DNA of 64,000 nucleotides from Lysobacterales bacterium (GTDB lineage: Bacteria; Pseudomonadota; Gammaproteobacteria; Xanthomonadales; SZUA-36), in NCBI GenBank assembly GCA_013042915.1, contig JABDPF010000034.1, positions 1 to 64,000 of the forward strand, read 5' to 3'. Under the pieces are notes generated by a model. That model made no database searches and was not told where the DNA came from. It saw nothing but the letters and a program-made list of their open reading frames with translations. The position numbers and the translations under genes are program-made. Positions 35,792 through 45,681 of the stretch are shown here, piece after piece. Position 1 is the stretch's first letter. Each line of letters opens with the position of its first letter.

Positions 35792-36769
35792 ATGAACCGT
35801 CCAGTCAGAGTCGCCGTTACGGGCGCCGCCGGCCAGATCGGCTACCAACTTTGTTTCCGCATCGCTGCCGGCGACATGCTTGGCCCCAACCAGCCGGTCA
35901 TCCTGCAATTGCTCGAGATCACCCCGGCGCTCGGCGCGCTCGAGGGCGTGGTGATGGAACTGCGTGATTGCGCGTTCCCGTTGTTGGCCGATATCGTCGC
36001 CACGGATGACGCCGAAGTGGCGTTCAACGAGGCGGATTACGCCCTGCTGGTCGGCGCCATGCCGCGCGGGCCGGGTATGGAACGCAGCGATTTGCTGTCC
36101 GCCAACGGAAAAATCTTCGGCCCACAGGGCGCAGCGATGAACAAGGTCGCCAGCCGCGACATCAAGGTGCTCGTGGTGGGCAACCCGGCGAACACCAACG
36201 CCCTGATCGCCCAGGCTGCGGCGCCGGACCTCAACCCGCGCAATTTCACCGCCATGACCCGGCTCGACCACAACCGCGCCCTGGCGCAACTGTCCGATCG
36301 CATCGGTGTGCACCACGCCGAGATCTCCAAGATGATCGTATGGGGCAATCATTCCTCGACCCAGTATCCGGACATCCGGTTCACCGAAGTAAACGGCGAG
36401 GGGGTATCGGGCAAGGTCGACCAAGACTGGTACGCGGACACCTTCATTCCGGTCGTGCAGCAACGCGGTGCAGCCATCATCAAGGCGCGCGGTGCCTCCA
36501 GCGCAGCTTCTGCCGCCTCCGCAGCCCTCGATCACATGCGCCAATGGGTGCTTGGTACCGCCGAGGGTGACTGGGCGTCGATGGCCGTACCGGCCGACGG
36601 CAGTTACGGCATCGAGCCCGGCATCATCTATTCCGTCCCCTGCGTCTGCAAAGGCGGCGACTACGAAATCGTGCAGGGCCTGGAGGTAGATGAATTCAGC
36701 CAGGGCCGCATGGATGCCACGGAGGCTGAACTGCGGGAAGAGCGTAAGGCCGTCGAAGACCTGCTCTGA
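35792..36769 (+). CDS. mdh: Malate dehydrogenase
   Basis: Mdh interconverts malate and oxaloacetate with NAD. The 325-residue product has the Rossmann motif [10 protein letters not shown] at its N-terminus, the active-site loop region [29 protein letters not shown] and the catalytic stretch MTRLDHNRA plus [11 protein letters not shown]. This is the cytosolic-MDH-like type common in Xanthomonadales-like bacteria rather than the shorter E. coli type. prpB starts one base after its stop, implying co-transcription with the methylcitrate genes. Confidence 0.97.
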   Translation: MNRPVRVAVTGAAGQIGYQLCFRIAAGDMLGPNQPVILQLLEITPALGALEGVVMELRDCAFPLLADIVATDDAEVAFNEADYALLVGAMPRGPGMERSDLLSANGKIFGPQGAAMNKVASRDIKVLVVGNPANTNALIAQAAAPDLNPRNFTAMTRLDHNRALAQLSDRIGVHHAEISKMIVWGNHSSTQYPDIRFTEVNGEGVSGKVDQDWYADTFIPVVQQRGAAIIKARGASSAASAASAALDHMRQWVLGTAEGDWASMAVPADGSYGIEPGIIYSVPCVCKGGDYEIVQGLEVDEFSQGRMDATEAELREERKAVEDLL

Positions 36770-36770
36770 C

Positions 36771-37685
36771 ATGGCGCAGGGATCTCCGGGACTCAAGCTT
36801 CGGGAAGCAGTGGCGCAAAACGCGCCGCTGCAACTCGTTGGAACCATCAACGCGTACACGGCGCGGATGGCGCAGGCCATCGGTCACAGGGCGATCTACC
36901 TGTCCGGCGGGGGCGTCGCGGCCAACTCGCTGGGCCTGCCGGACCTGGGCATTTCGTCGCTCGACGACGTTCTGACGGACGTCGACCGCATCACCCACGC
37001 CTGCGAGTTGCCGTTGTTGGTCGATGCCGACACGGGCTTCGGTGGCGCGTTCAACATCGCCCGGACGGTGCGTTCGCTGACGCGCGCGGGCGCGGCCGGC
37101 ATGCACATCGAAGACCAGGTTGCGGCCAAGCGCTGCGGTCACCGCCCCGGCAAGGCGATCGTTTCGCACGCCGAGATGGTGGACCGGGTCAAGGCCGCAG
37201 TGGATGCCCGCAGCGACGGGCATTTTGTGATCATGGCCCGCACCGACGCCCTGGCAGTCGAGGGGATGGACGCGGCAATCGACCGGGCGGTGGCGTGCGT
37301 CGAGGCGGGCGCAGACATGATTTTTCCCGAAGCGATGAAAACGCTGGACCAGTACACGCGTTTCAAGCAAGCGGTCGGCGTGCCCATCCTCGCCAACATC
37401 ACCGAATTCGGCCACACACCGTTGTTCACGACGCCCGAACTGGGCGAGGCGGGCGTCGATATCGTGCTGTATTGCTGCGGGGCTTACCGGGCGATGAACC
37501 GCGCCGCAGAGGCCGTCTACCGAGCTCTCCTCGAAGACGGCCACCAGAAAAACGTGCTTGACATCATGCAAACCCGATCCGAGCTGTACGACTACCTTGG
37601 CTACCATGAATACGAAGAAAAACTGGACAGCCTGTTCGCAGCCGGCACACACGAAAAGGAAGACAGCAATGACCAAGAAAACTGA
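36771..37685 (+). CDS. prpB: 2-Methylisocitrate lyase
   Basis: PrpB cleaves 2-methylisocitrate to pyruvate and succinate, the last step of the methylcitrate cycle. The ATG at 36771 gives 304 residues. The Mg-binding region [19 protein letters not shown] and catalytic loop with Cys122 ([11 protein letters not shown]) are present, along with [19 protein letters not shown]. The frame is open upstream inside mdh but that segment is not homologous. Its end overlaps prpC by 17 nt. Confidence 0.96.
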   Translation: MAQGSPGLKLREAVAQNAPLQLVGTINAYTARMAQAIGHRAIYLSGGGVAANSLGLPDLGISSLDDVLTDVDRITHACELPLLVDADTGFGGAFNIARTVRSLTRAGAAGMHIEDQVAAKRCGHRPGKAIVSHAEMVDRVKAAVDARSDGHFVIMARTDALAVEGMDAAIDRAVACVEAGADMIFPEAMKTLDQYTRFKQAVGVPILANITEFGHTPLFTTPELGEAGVDIVLYCCGAYRAMNRAAEAVYRALLEDGHQKNVLDIMQTRSELYDYLGYHEYEEKLDSLFAAGTHEKEDSNDQEN

Positions 37686-38841
37686 AGAATCGGCCCCCGA
37701 GACAACCGAGAGCGAAGCGAAAGTGAAGAAAAACTCCGGTGCCGGGTTGCGTGGGCAATCAGCAGGTGAAACAGAGATTTCAACCGTCGGCGCCGCTGGC
37801 AACAACCTGCGCTACCGCGGTTACAACGTCCAGGACCTCGCTGCGCAGGCGTCATTCTACGAGGTTGCCTACCTTATTCTGCGCGGGCGCTTGCCGACCC
37901 AGGTCGAGCTCGATCGCTGGACAAACCGTATCCGCGGTTACCGTGGCCTGCCGCAACCCCTCAAGGACGTGCTCGAGCGCATTCCCGGAAATGCCCACCC
38001 GATGGACGTCATGCGGACTTCCGTGTCTTTCATGGGCAATATCGAACCGGAAGGCGATTTCTCGAACCAGCTGCGGGTGGCCGAGCGCCTGATGATGCTG
38101 CTGCCCTCGGCACTGCTTTACTGGTACCGCTATTCGCATGACGACGAGCGTATCGAGACCCAGACCGACGACGACAGCATCGGTGGCCACTTCCTGCACC
38201 TGCTGCACGGCAAGGCGCCTGAAGAGTTGCCGGCCCGGGTGATGGACGTATCGCTCATCCTCTATGCCGAGCACGAGTTCAACGCGTCCACATTCACGGC
38301 CCGCGTGGCGGCTTCCACCCTGACCGACCTGCATTCCTGCGTCACGGCCGCGATCGGCTCGCTTCGCGGACCGCTGCACGGCGGCGCCAACGAGGCGGCG
38401 ATGGACATGATCGAGCAGTATGGCTCCGCAAAGGCCGCGGTGGCGGACGTCAAGCGCATGCTGGCGGCCAGGGAACTGATCATGGGCTTCGGTCACGCCG
38501 TCTACCGTGTCCGCGATCCCCGCAACGAAATCATCAAGGGATGGTCTCGCAAATTGGCCGACATGAACGGCGACGCAAAACTCTACGAGGTTTCCGAGGC
38601 CGTCGAGCGCACGATGAAGGAAGAAAAAAACATGTTCGCCAACGCGGATTTCTTCCACGCCAGCGCCTACAACTACATGGGTATTCCGACCAAGCTGTTC
38701 ACACCGATCTTCGTCATGTCACGAATTACCGGCTGGTGTGCCCATGTGTTCGAGCAGCGGTCCAACAACCGGATCATCCGGCCCAGCGCCGACTACACCG
38801 GCCCGTCGGCTCGTGAGTACGTGCCGATCGAAAAACGCTAG
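37669..38841 (+). CDS. prpC: 2-Methylcitrate synthase
   Basis: PrpC condenses propionyl-CoA with oxaloacetate. I place the start at ATG 37669, giving 390 residues; the first 20 or so are charged and variable. Citrate-synthase-family hallmarks are [27 protein letters not shown] (catalytic His) and [15 protein letters not shown], with [20 protein letters not shown] near the C-terminus, which is typical of PrpC rather than GltA. It overlaps prpB by 17 nt. Confidence 0.95.
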   Translation: MTKKTEESAPETTESEAKVKKNSGAGLRGQSAGETEISTVGAAGNNLRYRGYNVQDLAAQASFYEVAYLILRGRLPTQVELDRWTNRIRGYRGLPQPLKDVLERIPGNAHPMDVMRTSVSFMGNIEPEGDFSNQLRVAERLMMLLPSALLYWYRYSHDDERIETQTDDDSIGGHFLHLLHGKAPEELPARVMDVSLILYAEHEFNASTFTARVAASTLTDLHSCVTAAIGSLRGPLHGGANEAAMDMIEQYGSAKAAVADVKRMLAARELIMGFGHAVYRVRDPRNEIIKGWSRKLADMNGDAKLYEVSEAVERTMKEEKNMFANADFFHASAYNYMGIPTKLFTPIFVMSRITGWCAHVFEQRSNNRIIRPSADYTGPSAREYVPIEKR

Positions 38842-38860
38842 GCCGAGGGAGAATCTAACC

Positions 38861-40309
38861 ATGTCACAGATTGGCATTCGCGCGGCCGAGCGGCCGGACT
38901 ACGACACGGTATTGCAGGATATTGCGGACTATGTCTGCGATTACGAGGTTGACAGTACAGAAGCTTATTCCACTGCACGCTATTGCCTGATGGACAGCCT
39001 GGCCTGTGCCATGCTGGCGATGGAATTTCCGGGATGCACCCGTCTGCTCGGACCGATGGTTCCGGGTGCGGAGATGGTCGGTGGAGCACGCGTGCCGGGT
39101 ACTGCCCATGAGTTGGAGCCCGCGCAGGCGGCCTTCAACTTGGGCGTGTTGATTCGTTACCTGGATTTCAACGATACCTGGCTGGCGGCCGAGTGGGGTC
39201 ATCCGTCCGATAACCTCGGCGCGATTCTGGCCGTGGCCGATTACGTTTCGCGCCGTAACGTCGCCGAGGGCAAGCCTCCCTTGACCATGCGCGACGTCCT
39301 GACAGCAATGATCAAGGCGCACGAAATCCAGGGAGTACTGGCGCTTGAAAACAGTTTCAACCGGGTCGGTCTGGACCACGTGCTGCTGGTTCGTGTCGCA
39401 TCCACCGCTGTGGTTACCCGTATGCTTGGCGGAAATCGCGACCAGGTCGTGGCCGCCGTTTCGAACGCCTGGATCGACGGGGGTGCGTTGCGCACCTACC
39501 GTCATGCCCCCAATACCGGATCACGCAAAAGCTGGGCCGCCGGTGATGCCTGCCGCCGCGCCGTGACCCTTGCGCTGATGGTGCTTCGCGGAGAAATGGG
39601 TTACCCCTCTGCGCTGAGCGCCGACTTTTGGGGCTTCTACGACGTGCTGTTTAAGGGGAAAGCCTTCGAATTCCAGCGTGGCTATGGCAGCTACGTGATG
39701 GAAAATGTGCTGTTCAAAATCTCCTTCCCGGCGGAATTCCATGCTCAGACAGCCGTGGAATGCGCAATGTCTCTTCACCCCGAGGTGACGGATCGCCTGG
39801 ACGACATCGAAAAGATCACGATCGAAACGCAGGAAGCCGGCGCGCGGATCATCGACAAGACCGGCCCGCTAGACAACTACGCCGACCGCGATCACTGCCT
39901 CCAGTACATGGTGGCCGTGCCGCTGATTTTCGGGAAGTTGACGGCGGACAGCTACAACGACGACGTTGCCGCCGATCCACGCATTGACGCGCTGCGGGAC
40001 AAGATGGAAGTCAGTGAGAACGAAAGTTTTACCAAGGACTACTTCGATCCTGACAAGCGTGGAATCGGCAATGCCCTGCAGGTATTCTTCAAAGACGGCA
40101 GCAGCACTGAACGCGTCGAAACCAGCTACCCGATCGGCCACCGCCGCCGCCGTGGCGAGGGCATACCCGTGCTCGTGGAGAAATTCCGCAAGGCGATCGA
40201 TGCACACTATTCGAGCGACAAGGCTCGGGCTATCGATGCAGCCTGTGAGGATCAGAATGGCCTGGAAAGCGCCGCCGTGCCTGACTTCGTCGCCAAGCTC
40301 GTGGTTTAA
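38861..40309 (+). CDS. prpD: 2-Methylcitrate dehydratase
   Basis: PrpD dehydrates 2-methylcitrate to 2-methylaconitate without an iron-sulfur cluster. The ATG at 38861 gives 482 residues starting [15 protein letters not shown]. MmgE/PrpD signatures are [20 protein letters not shown] near residue 104 and the C-terminal [23 protein letters not shown] precedes the start by about 8 nt. It is the last gene of the mdh-prpBCD run; no prpF, acnD or prpR is present. Confidence 0.96.
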   Translation: MSQIGIRAAERPDYDTVLQDIADYVCDYEVDSTEAYSTARYCLMDSLACAMLAMEFPGCTRLLGPMVPGAEMVGGARVPGTAHELEPAQAAFNLGVLIRYLDFNDTWLAAEWGHPSDNLGAILAVADYVSRRNVAEGKPPLTMRDVLTAMIKAHEIQGVLALENSFNRVGLDHVLLVRVASTAVVTRMLGGNRDQVVAAVSNAWIDGGALRTYRHAPNTGSRKSWAAGDACRRAVTLALMVLRGEMGYPSALSADFWGFYDVLFKGKAFEFQRGYGSYVMENVLFKISFPAEFHAQTAVECAMSLHPEVTDRLDDIEKITIETQEAGARIIDKTGPLDNYADRDHCLQYMVAVPLIFGKLTADSYNDDVAADPRIDALRDKMEVSENESFTKDYFDPDKRGIGNALQVFFKDGSSTERVETSYPIGHRRRRGEGIPVLVEKFRKAIDAHYSSDKARAIDAACEDQNGLESAAVPDFVAKLVV

Positions 40310-40333
40310 ACCGAAGGTTAACCGCGCCGCCTT

Positions 40334-40368
40334 CCGCCGCAGGCGAAAGCAGGGAAGCGAGACTCCTT
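40334..40368 (-). repeat. 35-bp intergenic repeat, copy 2
   Basis: On the minus strand this reads AAGGAGTCTCGCTTCCCTGC and on to GCCTGCGGCGG, matching copy 1 (30773-30807) with two substitutions. It starts 20 nt after the rho stop, in the same orientation relative to rho as copy 1 has to the DAHP synthase gene. It lies in the convergent spacer between prpD and rho. Confidence 0.75.
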
Positions 40369-40388
40369 CAAAAGTTTTTCTTGCCTAC

Positions 40389-41645
40389 TTAACGCTTCAT
40401 GAAGTTGAAAAACTCGGCGTTGGTCTTGGTGGCCTTCATCTTGTCGAGCATGAACTCGATGGCCTGGGCTTCATCCATCGGGTGCAGCAGCTTGCGCAGG
40501 ATCCAGACCTTCTGTAACTGGTCCTGGCCGATCATCAGTTCCTCCCGGCGCGTGCCGGAGCGGTTGATGTCGATGGCCGGATAGGTGCGGCGCTCGGCGA
40601 TGCGCCGGCTCAAGTGCACTTCCATGTTGCCGGTGCCCTTGAACTCTTCATAAATCACTTCGTCCATCTTCGAGCCGGTCTCGACCAGCGCGGTAGCGAT
40701 AATCGTCAGCGATCCGCCTTCCGATACGTTACGCGCGGCGCCGAAAAAGCGCTTGGGGCGCTGCAGTGCATTGGCGTCCACGCCGCCGGTGAGCACCTTG
40801 CCCGACGAAGGCGCCACGGTATTGTAGGCGCGTGCCAGTCGGGTGATGGAATCAAGCAGGATGACCACGTCGAGCTTGTGTTCGACCAGGCGCTTGGCAC
40901 GCTCGATCACCATCTCGGCCACCTGCACGTGACGCGAGGCGGGCTCGTCGAAGGTGCTGGAGATGACTTCTGCGTCCACCGAGCGTTTCATCTCGGTCAC
41001 TTCCTCGGGGCGTTCATCGATCAGCAGAATGATCATTTTGCAGTCTGGGCTATTGGCCCTGATGCTGGTCGCGATATTCTGCAGCATGATGGTTTTGCCG
41101 GCCTTGGGTGGCGACACGACCAGGCCTCTCTGGCCATTGCCGATCGGGGAAACCAGGTCGATGATTCGGGCCGTGATGTCTTCAGTGCTGCCGCTGCCGC
41201 GTTCGAGCGGGAGTTGCCTGGTCGGAAATTCAGGGGTCAGGTTTTCGAACAGAATCTTGCGCTTGGCGGCTTCCGGGGGTTCGTAGTTGATTTCCTCAAC
41301 CTTGAGGAGAGCGAAGTAGCGTTCGCTGTCCTTGGGCGGGCGAATCTTGCCTGAGAGCATGTCGCCGGTACGCAGGGCGAAGCGCCGGATCTGGCTGGGC
41401 GAGACGTATATGTCGTCCGGGCCGGCCAGGTAGGAACTGTCTGCCGATCGCAGAAAGCCGAAGCCATCCTGCAGGATTTCGAGTACGCCATCGCCGAAAA
41501 TGCTCTCGCCGCTTTTCGCGTGGGCTTTCAGGATAGAAAAGATGATGTCCTGTTTACGCGAGCGTGCAACGCCCTCCAGGCCCATTTCGTCGGCGATTTC
41601 CAGAAGCTTGGGAATCGGTTTTTTCTTGAGATCGGTAAGGTTCAT
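40389..41645 (-). CDS. rho: Transcription termination factor Rho
   Basis: Rho is the hexameric RNA helicase that ends unprotected transcripts. The start at 41645 gives the canonical [20 protein letters not shown] and 418 residues; the open frame extends upstream but is not homologous. The Rho N-terminal and cold-shock RNA-binding domains precede Walker A ([12 protein letters not shown]) near residue 175, the Q-loop and R-loop [20 protein letters not shown]. It follows trxA, as in E. coli. Confidence 0.98.
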   Translation of the reverse strand: MNLTDLKKKPIPKLLEIADEMGLEGVARSRKQDIIFSILKAHAKSGESIFGDGVLEILQDGFGFLRSADSSYLAGPDDIYVSPSQIRRFALRTGDMLSGKIRPPKDSERYFALLKVEEINYEPPEAAKRKILFENLTPEFPTRQLPLERGSGSTEDITARIIDLVSPIGNGQRGLVVSPPKAGKTIMLQNIATSIRANSPDCKMIILLIDERPEEVTEMKRSVDAEVISSTFDEPASRHVQVAEMVIERAKRLVEHKLDVVILLDSITRLARAYNTVAPSSGKVLTGGVDANALQRPKRFFGAARNVSEGGSLTIIATALVETGSKMDEVIYEEFKGTGNMEVHLSRRIAERRTYPAIDINRSGTRREELMIGQDQLQKVWILRKLLHPMDEAQAIEFMLDKMKATKTNAEFFNFMKR

Positions 41646-41768
41646 GAATTTGCTCAGGATAGAGGTACAGCCCAGTGTTGAAGATTCGGTTTTCGAGTGT
41701 TTGACAGGTTCGGCTAAGGCCGGCCAACCGGCTTTCTCGGGCCGGGTCGTCAATCAGGGAAGTTTGAA

Positions 41769-41786
41769 GCCGGGCGGGGGCCCGGC
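41769..41786 (-). other. Hairpin in the trxA-rho spacer
   Basis: GCCGGGC (41769-41775) pairs with GCCCGGC (41780-41786) around GGGG. In the direction of trxA and rho it is followed by TTCAAACTTCC, not a continuous T-run. It could be a weak trxA terminator or part of the rho leader. The rest of the spacer (41646-41879) holds no gene that I can support. Confidence 0.45.
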
Positions 41787-41879
41787 TACAGATTGCGTAA
41801 AATTAGCACGAATGCCGAGGGGCGTCCAGTAATGTGCAATTGAATCGGGTGCAGCAACGTGCCGCAACTCTCCGAAGAT

Positions 41880-42206
41880 TCAAACGGATTCCTCTACGAA
41901 CGCCTTGAGTTGCCCCTTGGTGAGCGCGCCAACTTTCATGGCCTGGACCTTGCCATCGCGGAAAATCATCAGGGTCGGAATGCCGCGGATGTTGTATTGA
42001 CGGGGCGTAGCGGGGTTGCTGTCGATGTCTATTTTGGCCACCGTGATGCGGTCGCCGTACTCTTCTGCAATTTCATCGAGGATCGGGGCGATCATTTTGC
42101 ACGGGCCGCACCATTCAGCCCAATAGTCGACCAGGACGGGTCCCTCAGCGCTCAAAACGTCCTGTTCGAAGCTGCTGTCGCTCACATGATTGATTTTGTC
42201 ACTCAC
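41880..42206 (-). CDS. trxA: Thioredoxin 1
   Basis: TrxA is the general cytosolic dithiol reductant. The 108-residue product has the active site WCGPC at residues 32-36 ([16 protein letters not shown]) and the cis-proline loop [16 protein letters not shown]. The start is GTG at 42206 with GGGAG 7 nt upstream. It is transcribed away from rhlB; the rhlB, trxA, rho neighbourhood is conserved with E. coli. Confidence 0.97.
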   Translation of the reverse strand: MSDKINHVSDSSFEQDVLSAEGPVLVDYWAEWCGPCKMIAPILDEIAEEYGDRITVAKIDIDSNPATPRQYNIRGIPTLMIFRDGKVQAMKVGALTKGQLKAFVEESV

Positions 42207-42417
42207 TTGCTTTCTCCCTTTTGCGCACGGCTTGCGACTGGAACATCGTATGCGGCGCGGTTAATATGCTCTGGTTTAGGATCTGGATAGGGAACCGGTC
42301 TGTTAAGGTCGTTCTTGTTATAGGGTCTTCATTTCAACTGAACTGTTCACCGATTTCAAGGCAAGAGCAGCAAATTTCAAGTCTCGGCTGCAAAATTGAT
42401 ATAGATCGATGAATGAG

Positions 42418-42434
42418 GGCCGTCGCGTACGGCC
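42418..42434 (+). other. Hairpin in the rhlB 5' untranslated region
   Basis: GGCCGT pairs with ACGGCC around CGCGT, ending 24 nt before the rhlB start codon. No U-run follows. The surrounding 252-bp divergent spacer (42207-42458) holds no gene I can support. Confidence 0.4.
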
Positions 42435-42458
42435 GCCACACAATCAAAGCAGGTTCCC

Positions 42459-43817
42459 ATGCAGGAAAACAACGACAACAAGCCATTGACAGACTTGGCT
42501 TTTTCAACACTCGATCTGGCGCCAAAAGTCCAGGACGGACTGCGCACGGCAGGGTTTTCGCACGCCACGCCGATCCAGGCGCTGACCCTGCCTTATGCGC
42601 TCGAAGGCAAGGATGTCGCCGGGCAAGCCCAAACGGGCACCGGTAAGACCGCTGCGTTTCTGCTGACCATTTTCCAGCGTCTCCTCGAAGCTCCCAACGA
42701 GGAGGCCGGCACCAATCCCAGGGCCCTGGTGCTCGCGCCCACCCGCGAGCTGGCATTGCAGATCCACAAGGATGCGGTCTTGTTGGGCACGGGTAATGGA
42801 TTGAAGCTGGGGTTGGCTTACGGAGGCGTGGATTACGAGAAGCAGCGCAAGGCTTTGCAGGACGGGGTGGACATCCTGATCGGCACACCCGGGCGAATCA
42901 TCGACTATTTCAAGCAGAAGGTGTTTAACCTGCATTACATCGATGTGATGGTGCTGGACGAAGCCGATCGCATGTTTGACCTGGGTTTCATCAAGGACAT
43001 CCGGTACGTTTTGCGCCGCCTGCCGCCACTCGATAAGCGACAATGCCTGATGTTCTCCGCCACGCTCTCGCAGCGCGTGCTGGAACTGGCCTACGAACAC
43101 ATGAACGAACCCGAACTGCTCAAGGTCGAAACCGAGAATGTCACCGCCGACCGCGTGCAGCAAAGCGTGTATTACCCGGCCAACGAAGAGAAATTGCCGA
43201 TGCTGGTCGGAATCCTTCGCCGCATAGAAAACGCCCGCGTCATGGTGTTCGCCAACACCCGCGTCGCTACCGACCGCATCCAGCGAACCCTTGAAGCGAA
43301 CGGCATCCACGCAGCCTCGATCTCTGGCGCGGTGCCGCAAAAAAAGCGTCAGAGCCTGATGCGCCGATTTCACGATGGCGAGATCCCGGTTCTCGTGGCG
43401 ACCGATGTGGCGGCACGGGGCCTGCACATTCCGGACGTCACCCACGTGATCAATTTCGACCTGCCGCAAGACGCCGAGGACTATGTCCACCGTATTGGCC
43501 GCACCGCGCGGCTGGGCGCCCGCGGTGAGGCGATCAGCTTTGCCTGCGAAAACTACGCCTTCCACCTGCCCGAGATAGAGGCCTTCATCGGTTACGCCAT
43601 ACCGGTGGAGCAGGCCGAGTCGGAGTTGCTCGAAGGCATCGAAAAAGCGGCGCCCAGGCCACGCCGCAAGGATGACTCGCGGGGCAGAGGCCGGGGGCGC
43701 GGGCGCCAGCCGGGTCCGAGGCTGGATCATCGGGCCGGGTCCGGCGGGGGCGGCGACAAGCCGAACACCCCGCGTCGGCGCCGCCGGCGTCGCCCACCGA
43801 GAAAAACCGAAGGCTGA
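42459..43817 (+). CDS. rhlB: DEAD-box ATP-dependent RNA helicase RhlB
   Basis: RhlB unwinds RNA, in E. coli as part of the degradosome. The 452-residue product has the Q motif ([11 protein letters not shown]), [33 protein letters not shown], then [18 protein letters not shown] and [14 protein letters not shown]. After about residue 400 a basic, low-complexity RG- and R-rich tail ([14 protein letters not shown]) follows, a likely RNA-binding extension. Context beside trxA and rho supports the RhlB assignment. Confidence 0.92.
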   Translation: MQENNDNKPLTDLAFSTLDLAPKVQDGLRTAGFSHATPIQALTLPYALEGKDVAGQAQTGTGKTAAFLLTIFQRLLEAPNEEAGTNPRALVLAPTRELALQIHKDAVLLGTGNGLKLGLAYGGVDYEKQRKALQDGVDILIGTPGRIIDYFKQKVFNLHYIDVMVLDEADRMFDLGFIKDIRYVLRRLPPLDKRQCLMFSATLSQRVLELAYEHMNEPELLKVETENVTADRVQQSVYYPANEEKLPMLVGILRRIENARVMVFANTRVATDRIQRTLEANGIHAASISGAVPQKKRQSLMRRFHDGEIPVLVATDVAARGLHIPDVTHVINFDLPQDAEDYVHRIGRTARLGARGEAISFACENYAFHLPEIEAFIGYAIPVEQAESELLEGIEKAAPRPRRKDDSRGRGRGRGRQPGPRLDHRAGSGGGGDKPNTPRRRRRRRPPRKTEG

Positions 43818-43826
43818 CCCCCGCCG

Positions 43827-44516
43827 ATGATCTCCTTCGAGCATGTCAGTAAACGCTACGAGGGCGGTATCAAGGCGCTACAAGACGTCAATTTTGCGCT
43901 CGACGCAGGCGAAATGGCGTTCCTGACCGGGCACTCGGGGGCAGGCAAGAGCACGTTGCTGCGCCTCGTCCTGATGCTCGAGCGCCCCAGTGGCGGTGAA
44001 ATCATCGTACACGGCCAAAACCTGTGCGCGACCCCTTCGCGACGCGCTGCGCGCGTGCGCCAGAACATCGGCATGATTTTTCAGGACCACAAGCTTTTGC
44101 AGGAAAAGAGCGTGCTCGACAACGTCGCTCTGCCGCTAATGATTGCCGGTTTGCCGTACCCGGAAGTGAAAAAGCGGGTCAGGGCCGCCCTGGACAAGGT
44201 GGGCCTCCTGGGTCGGGAAAAAGCCTGGCCGGCCGAACTGTCGGGCGGGGAGCAGCAACGCGTTGGCATCGCCCGCGCGATCGTGGGCATGCCCCCCCTG
44301 CTGCTGGCGGACGAGCCAACCGGCAATCTTGACCCGGACCTTTCTCTGGAATTGTTCGAGCTGTTCCGGACGCTCAATTCCATGGGCGTGACCGTCCTGA
44401 TCGCCAGCCACGACCTCACGCTGATCCGCTCGATGGGGCAGCGTGTGTTGGTGCTGTCTGACGGGCGTCTCGTCGATGACATCTCCGCCGAAGAAGTCGG
44501 AGGAGGCCTTCAATGA
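43827..44516 (+). CDS. ftsE: Cell division ATP-binding protein FtsE
   Basis: FtsE is the ABC ATPase that with FtsX activates septal peptidoglycan hydrolases via EnvC or related proteins. The 229-residue product has Walker [10 protein letters not shown] near residues 36-44, ABC signature [15 protein letters not shown] and Walker [13 protein letters not shown]. The start is 9 nt after rhlB and has only a weak ribosome-binding site. It overlaps ftsX by 4 nt. ftsY, often upstream of ftsE, is replaced here by rhlB. Confidence 0.96.
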   Translation: MISFEHVSKRYEGGIKALQDVNFALDAGEMAFLTGHSGAGKSTLLRLVLMLERPSGGEIIVHGQNLCATPSRRAARVRQNIGMIFQDHKLLQEKSVLDNVALPLMIAGLPYPEVKKRVRAALDKVGLLGREKAWPAELSGGEQQRVGIARAIVGMPPLLLADEPTGNLDPDLSLELFELFRTLNSMGVTVLIASHDLTLIRSMGQRVLVLSDGRLVDDISAEEVGGGLQ

Positions 44517-45487
44517 GTCAGCCCACCGGTCTTGCTTCGGCGCGCAGCAGTCTTCGCGCACGCACGCGTCGCCATCTTTACAGCCTGTTTTCCAGCCTGG
44601 GCAGCCTGCTGGAACATCGTTTGGGCACCCTGATGACCGTTCTCGTGCTCGGGGTGGCGATGGCGCTTCCGCTGGCGCTGCACCTCGCCGTCCTCAATCT
44701 GAATGCACTGGACTTGGACAAGCAACGCATGGGAAGCCTGAGCGTGTTTCTCTCGCCCGGTATCGGCGAACCTGAGGTAATCGACCTGATCCAGCGCATC
44801 GAAGTGGCCCGCGGCGCCCGGGTCGAGACCATCTCCCCTGAGCAGGGCATGGAAGAATTCAAGGCAGCCTCCGGTTTTCAGGACGCCATGGAATTGTTTG
44901 ACGAGAACCCACTGCCGTGGGTTCTGCAGGTCACGCCCGCGGACGATGGCGGGTCGGAGCCGGACGAGTCGGCGGAAAGGATGGTGTCCTGGCTACGAGA
45001 ACAACCGGGAGTGGACAGGGTCCAGGCCGATTACAAGTGGATGGAACGGCTGGAAGGACTGGTCGGGCTGGGTGAAGCGCTGGTCCGCGTGCTGGCCTTC
45101 GTACTGGCGCTCACGGTAATCTTGGTCATTGCCAACACCATCCGGCTTGACGTCGCGAATCGTTCCGGCGAAATACAGGTGCTGCACCTGGTCGGCGCGC
45201 CCGATGGTTTCATCCGCCAACCGTTCCTCTACGCGGGTTTCTGGTACGGAGTCCTTGGCGCCTTGCTGGCCCTGCTGCTCCTGTCGCTGGTGCTGTTTTA
45301 CCTGCATGGCCCGATGGAGCGACTGCTGGACGCGTACGGGAACGTGATGCGTCCGCGCGGACTGGGATTGCGCGAAGTCGCAGGGGTGCTGCTGTGCGGC
45401 GGGCTGCTGGGACTGGTCGGGTCCTGGCTGGCGGTCCGGGGTCATTTGCGCGGTCTTCGCCTGGAAAAAATGCCGGTTCGCGGCTGA
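44513..45487 (+). CDS. ftsX: Cell division protein FtsX
   Basis: FtsX is the membrane partner of FtsE. The 324-residue product has a cytosolic N-terminus, TM1 near residues 40-62, a periplasmic domain of about 110 residues (containing SVFLSPGIGEPEVIDLIQRI), then three further TM segments in the FtsX domain (ALTVILVIANTIRLDVANR, EIQVLHLVGAPDGFIRQPFL). The start overlaps the ftsE stop (ATGA). A short GGGTC/GACCC hairpin with TTTT at 45505-45522 follows. Confidence 0.95.
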   Translation: MSQPTGLASARSSLRARTRRHLYSLFSSLGSLLEHRLGTLMTVLVLGVAMALPLALHLAVLNLNALDLDKQRMGSLSVFLSPGIGEPEVIDLIQRIEVARGARVETISPEQGMEEFKAASGFQDAMELFDENPLPWVLQVTPADDGGSEPDESAERMVSWLREQPGVDRVQADYKWMERLEGLVGLGEALVRVLAFVLALTVILVIANTIRLDVANRSGEIQVLHLVGAPDGFIRQPFLYAGFWYGVLGALLALLLLSLVLFYLHGPMERLLDAYGNVMRPRGLGLREVAGVLLCGGLLGLVGSWLAVRGHLRGLRLEKMPVRG

Positions 45488-45504
45488 GGTTTGGCAAGAG
45501 CACG

Positions 45505-45522
45505 GGGTCTGTAGACCCTTTT
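45505..45522 (+). terminator. Weak intrinsic terminator after ftsX
   Basis: GGGTC and GACCC pair around TGTA and are followed by TTTT. The stem is only five base pairs, so termination is probably partial and some ftsEX transcripts may read into rpoH. Confidence 0.4.
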
Positions 45523-45532
45523 GAAAAGCGCG

Positions 45533-45560
45533 TGAACCAATCGCAATTTGCCCGGTCGAA
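45533..45560 (+). promoter_or_regulatory. Candidate sigma-E-type promoter for rpoH
   Basis: TGAACCA (45533-45539) and TCGAA (45556-45560) are separated by 16 bp, resembling the sigma-E pattern GGAACTT-N16-TCnAA. E. coli rpoH has a sigma-E promoter, so the finding is plausible, but the -35 is imperfect. Confidence 0.35.
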
Positions 45561-45650
45561 GACTTCGTCCAGAATCTTAAGCTGGCTTGAGTGCGCGGTA
45601 CGGACACCGGGCACGGTCGAGTTTTGGACACTATGAGTTAAATTTGGATG

Positions 45651-45659
45651 TGTTATACT
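45651..45659 (+). promoter_or_regulatory. Extended -10 promoter of rpoH
   Basis: TGTTATACT is a good extended -10 element (TGn plus TATACT) 22 nt before the rpoH ATG. A TTGGAC lies too far upstream (24-bp spacing) to be a normal -35, which fits an extended -10 promoter. The implied 5' leader is only about 16 nt, leaving little room for the start-codon-upstream part of an E. coli-like thermosensor. Confidence 0.55.
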
Positions 45660-45681
45660 AGGCAGCTGCCCTGGAGGTTCA

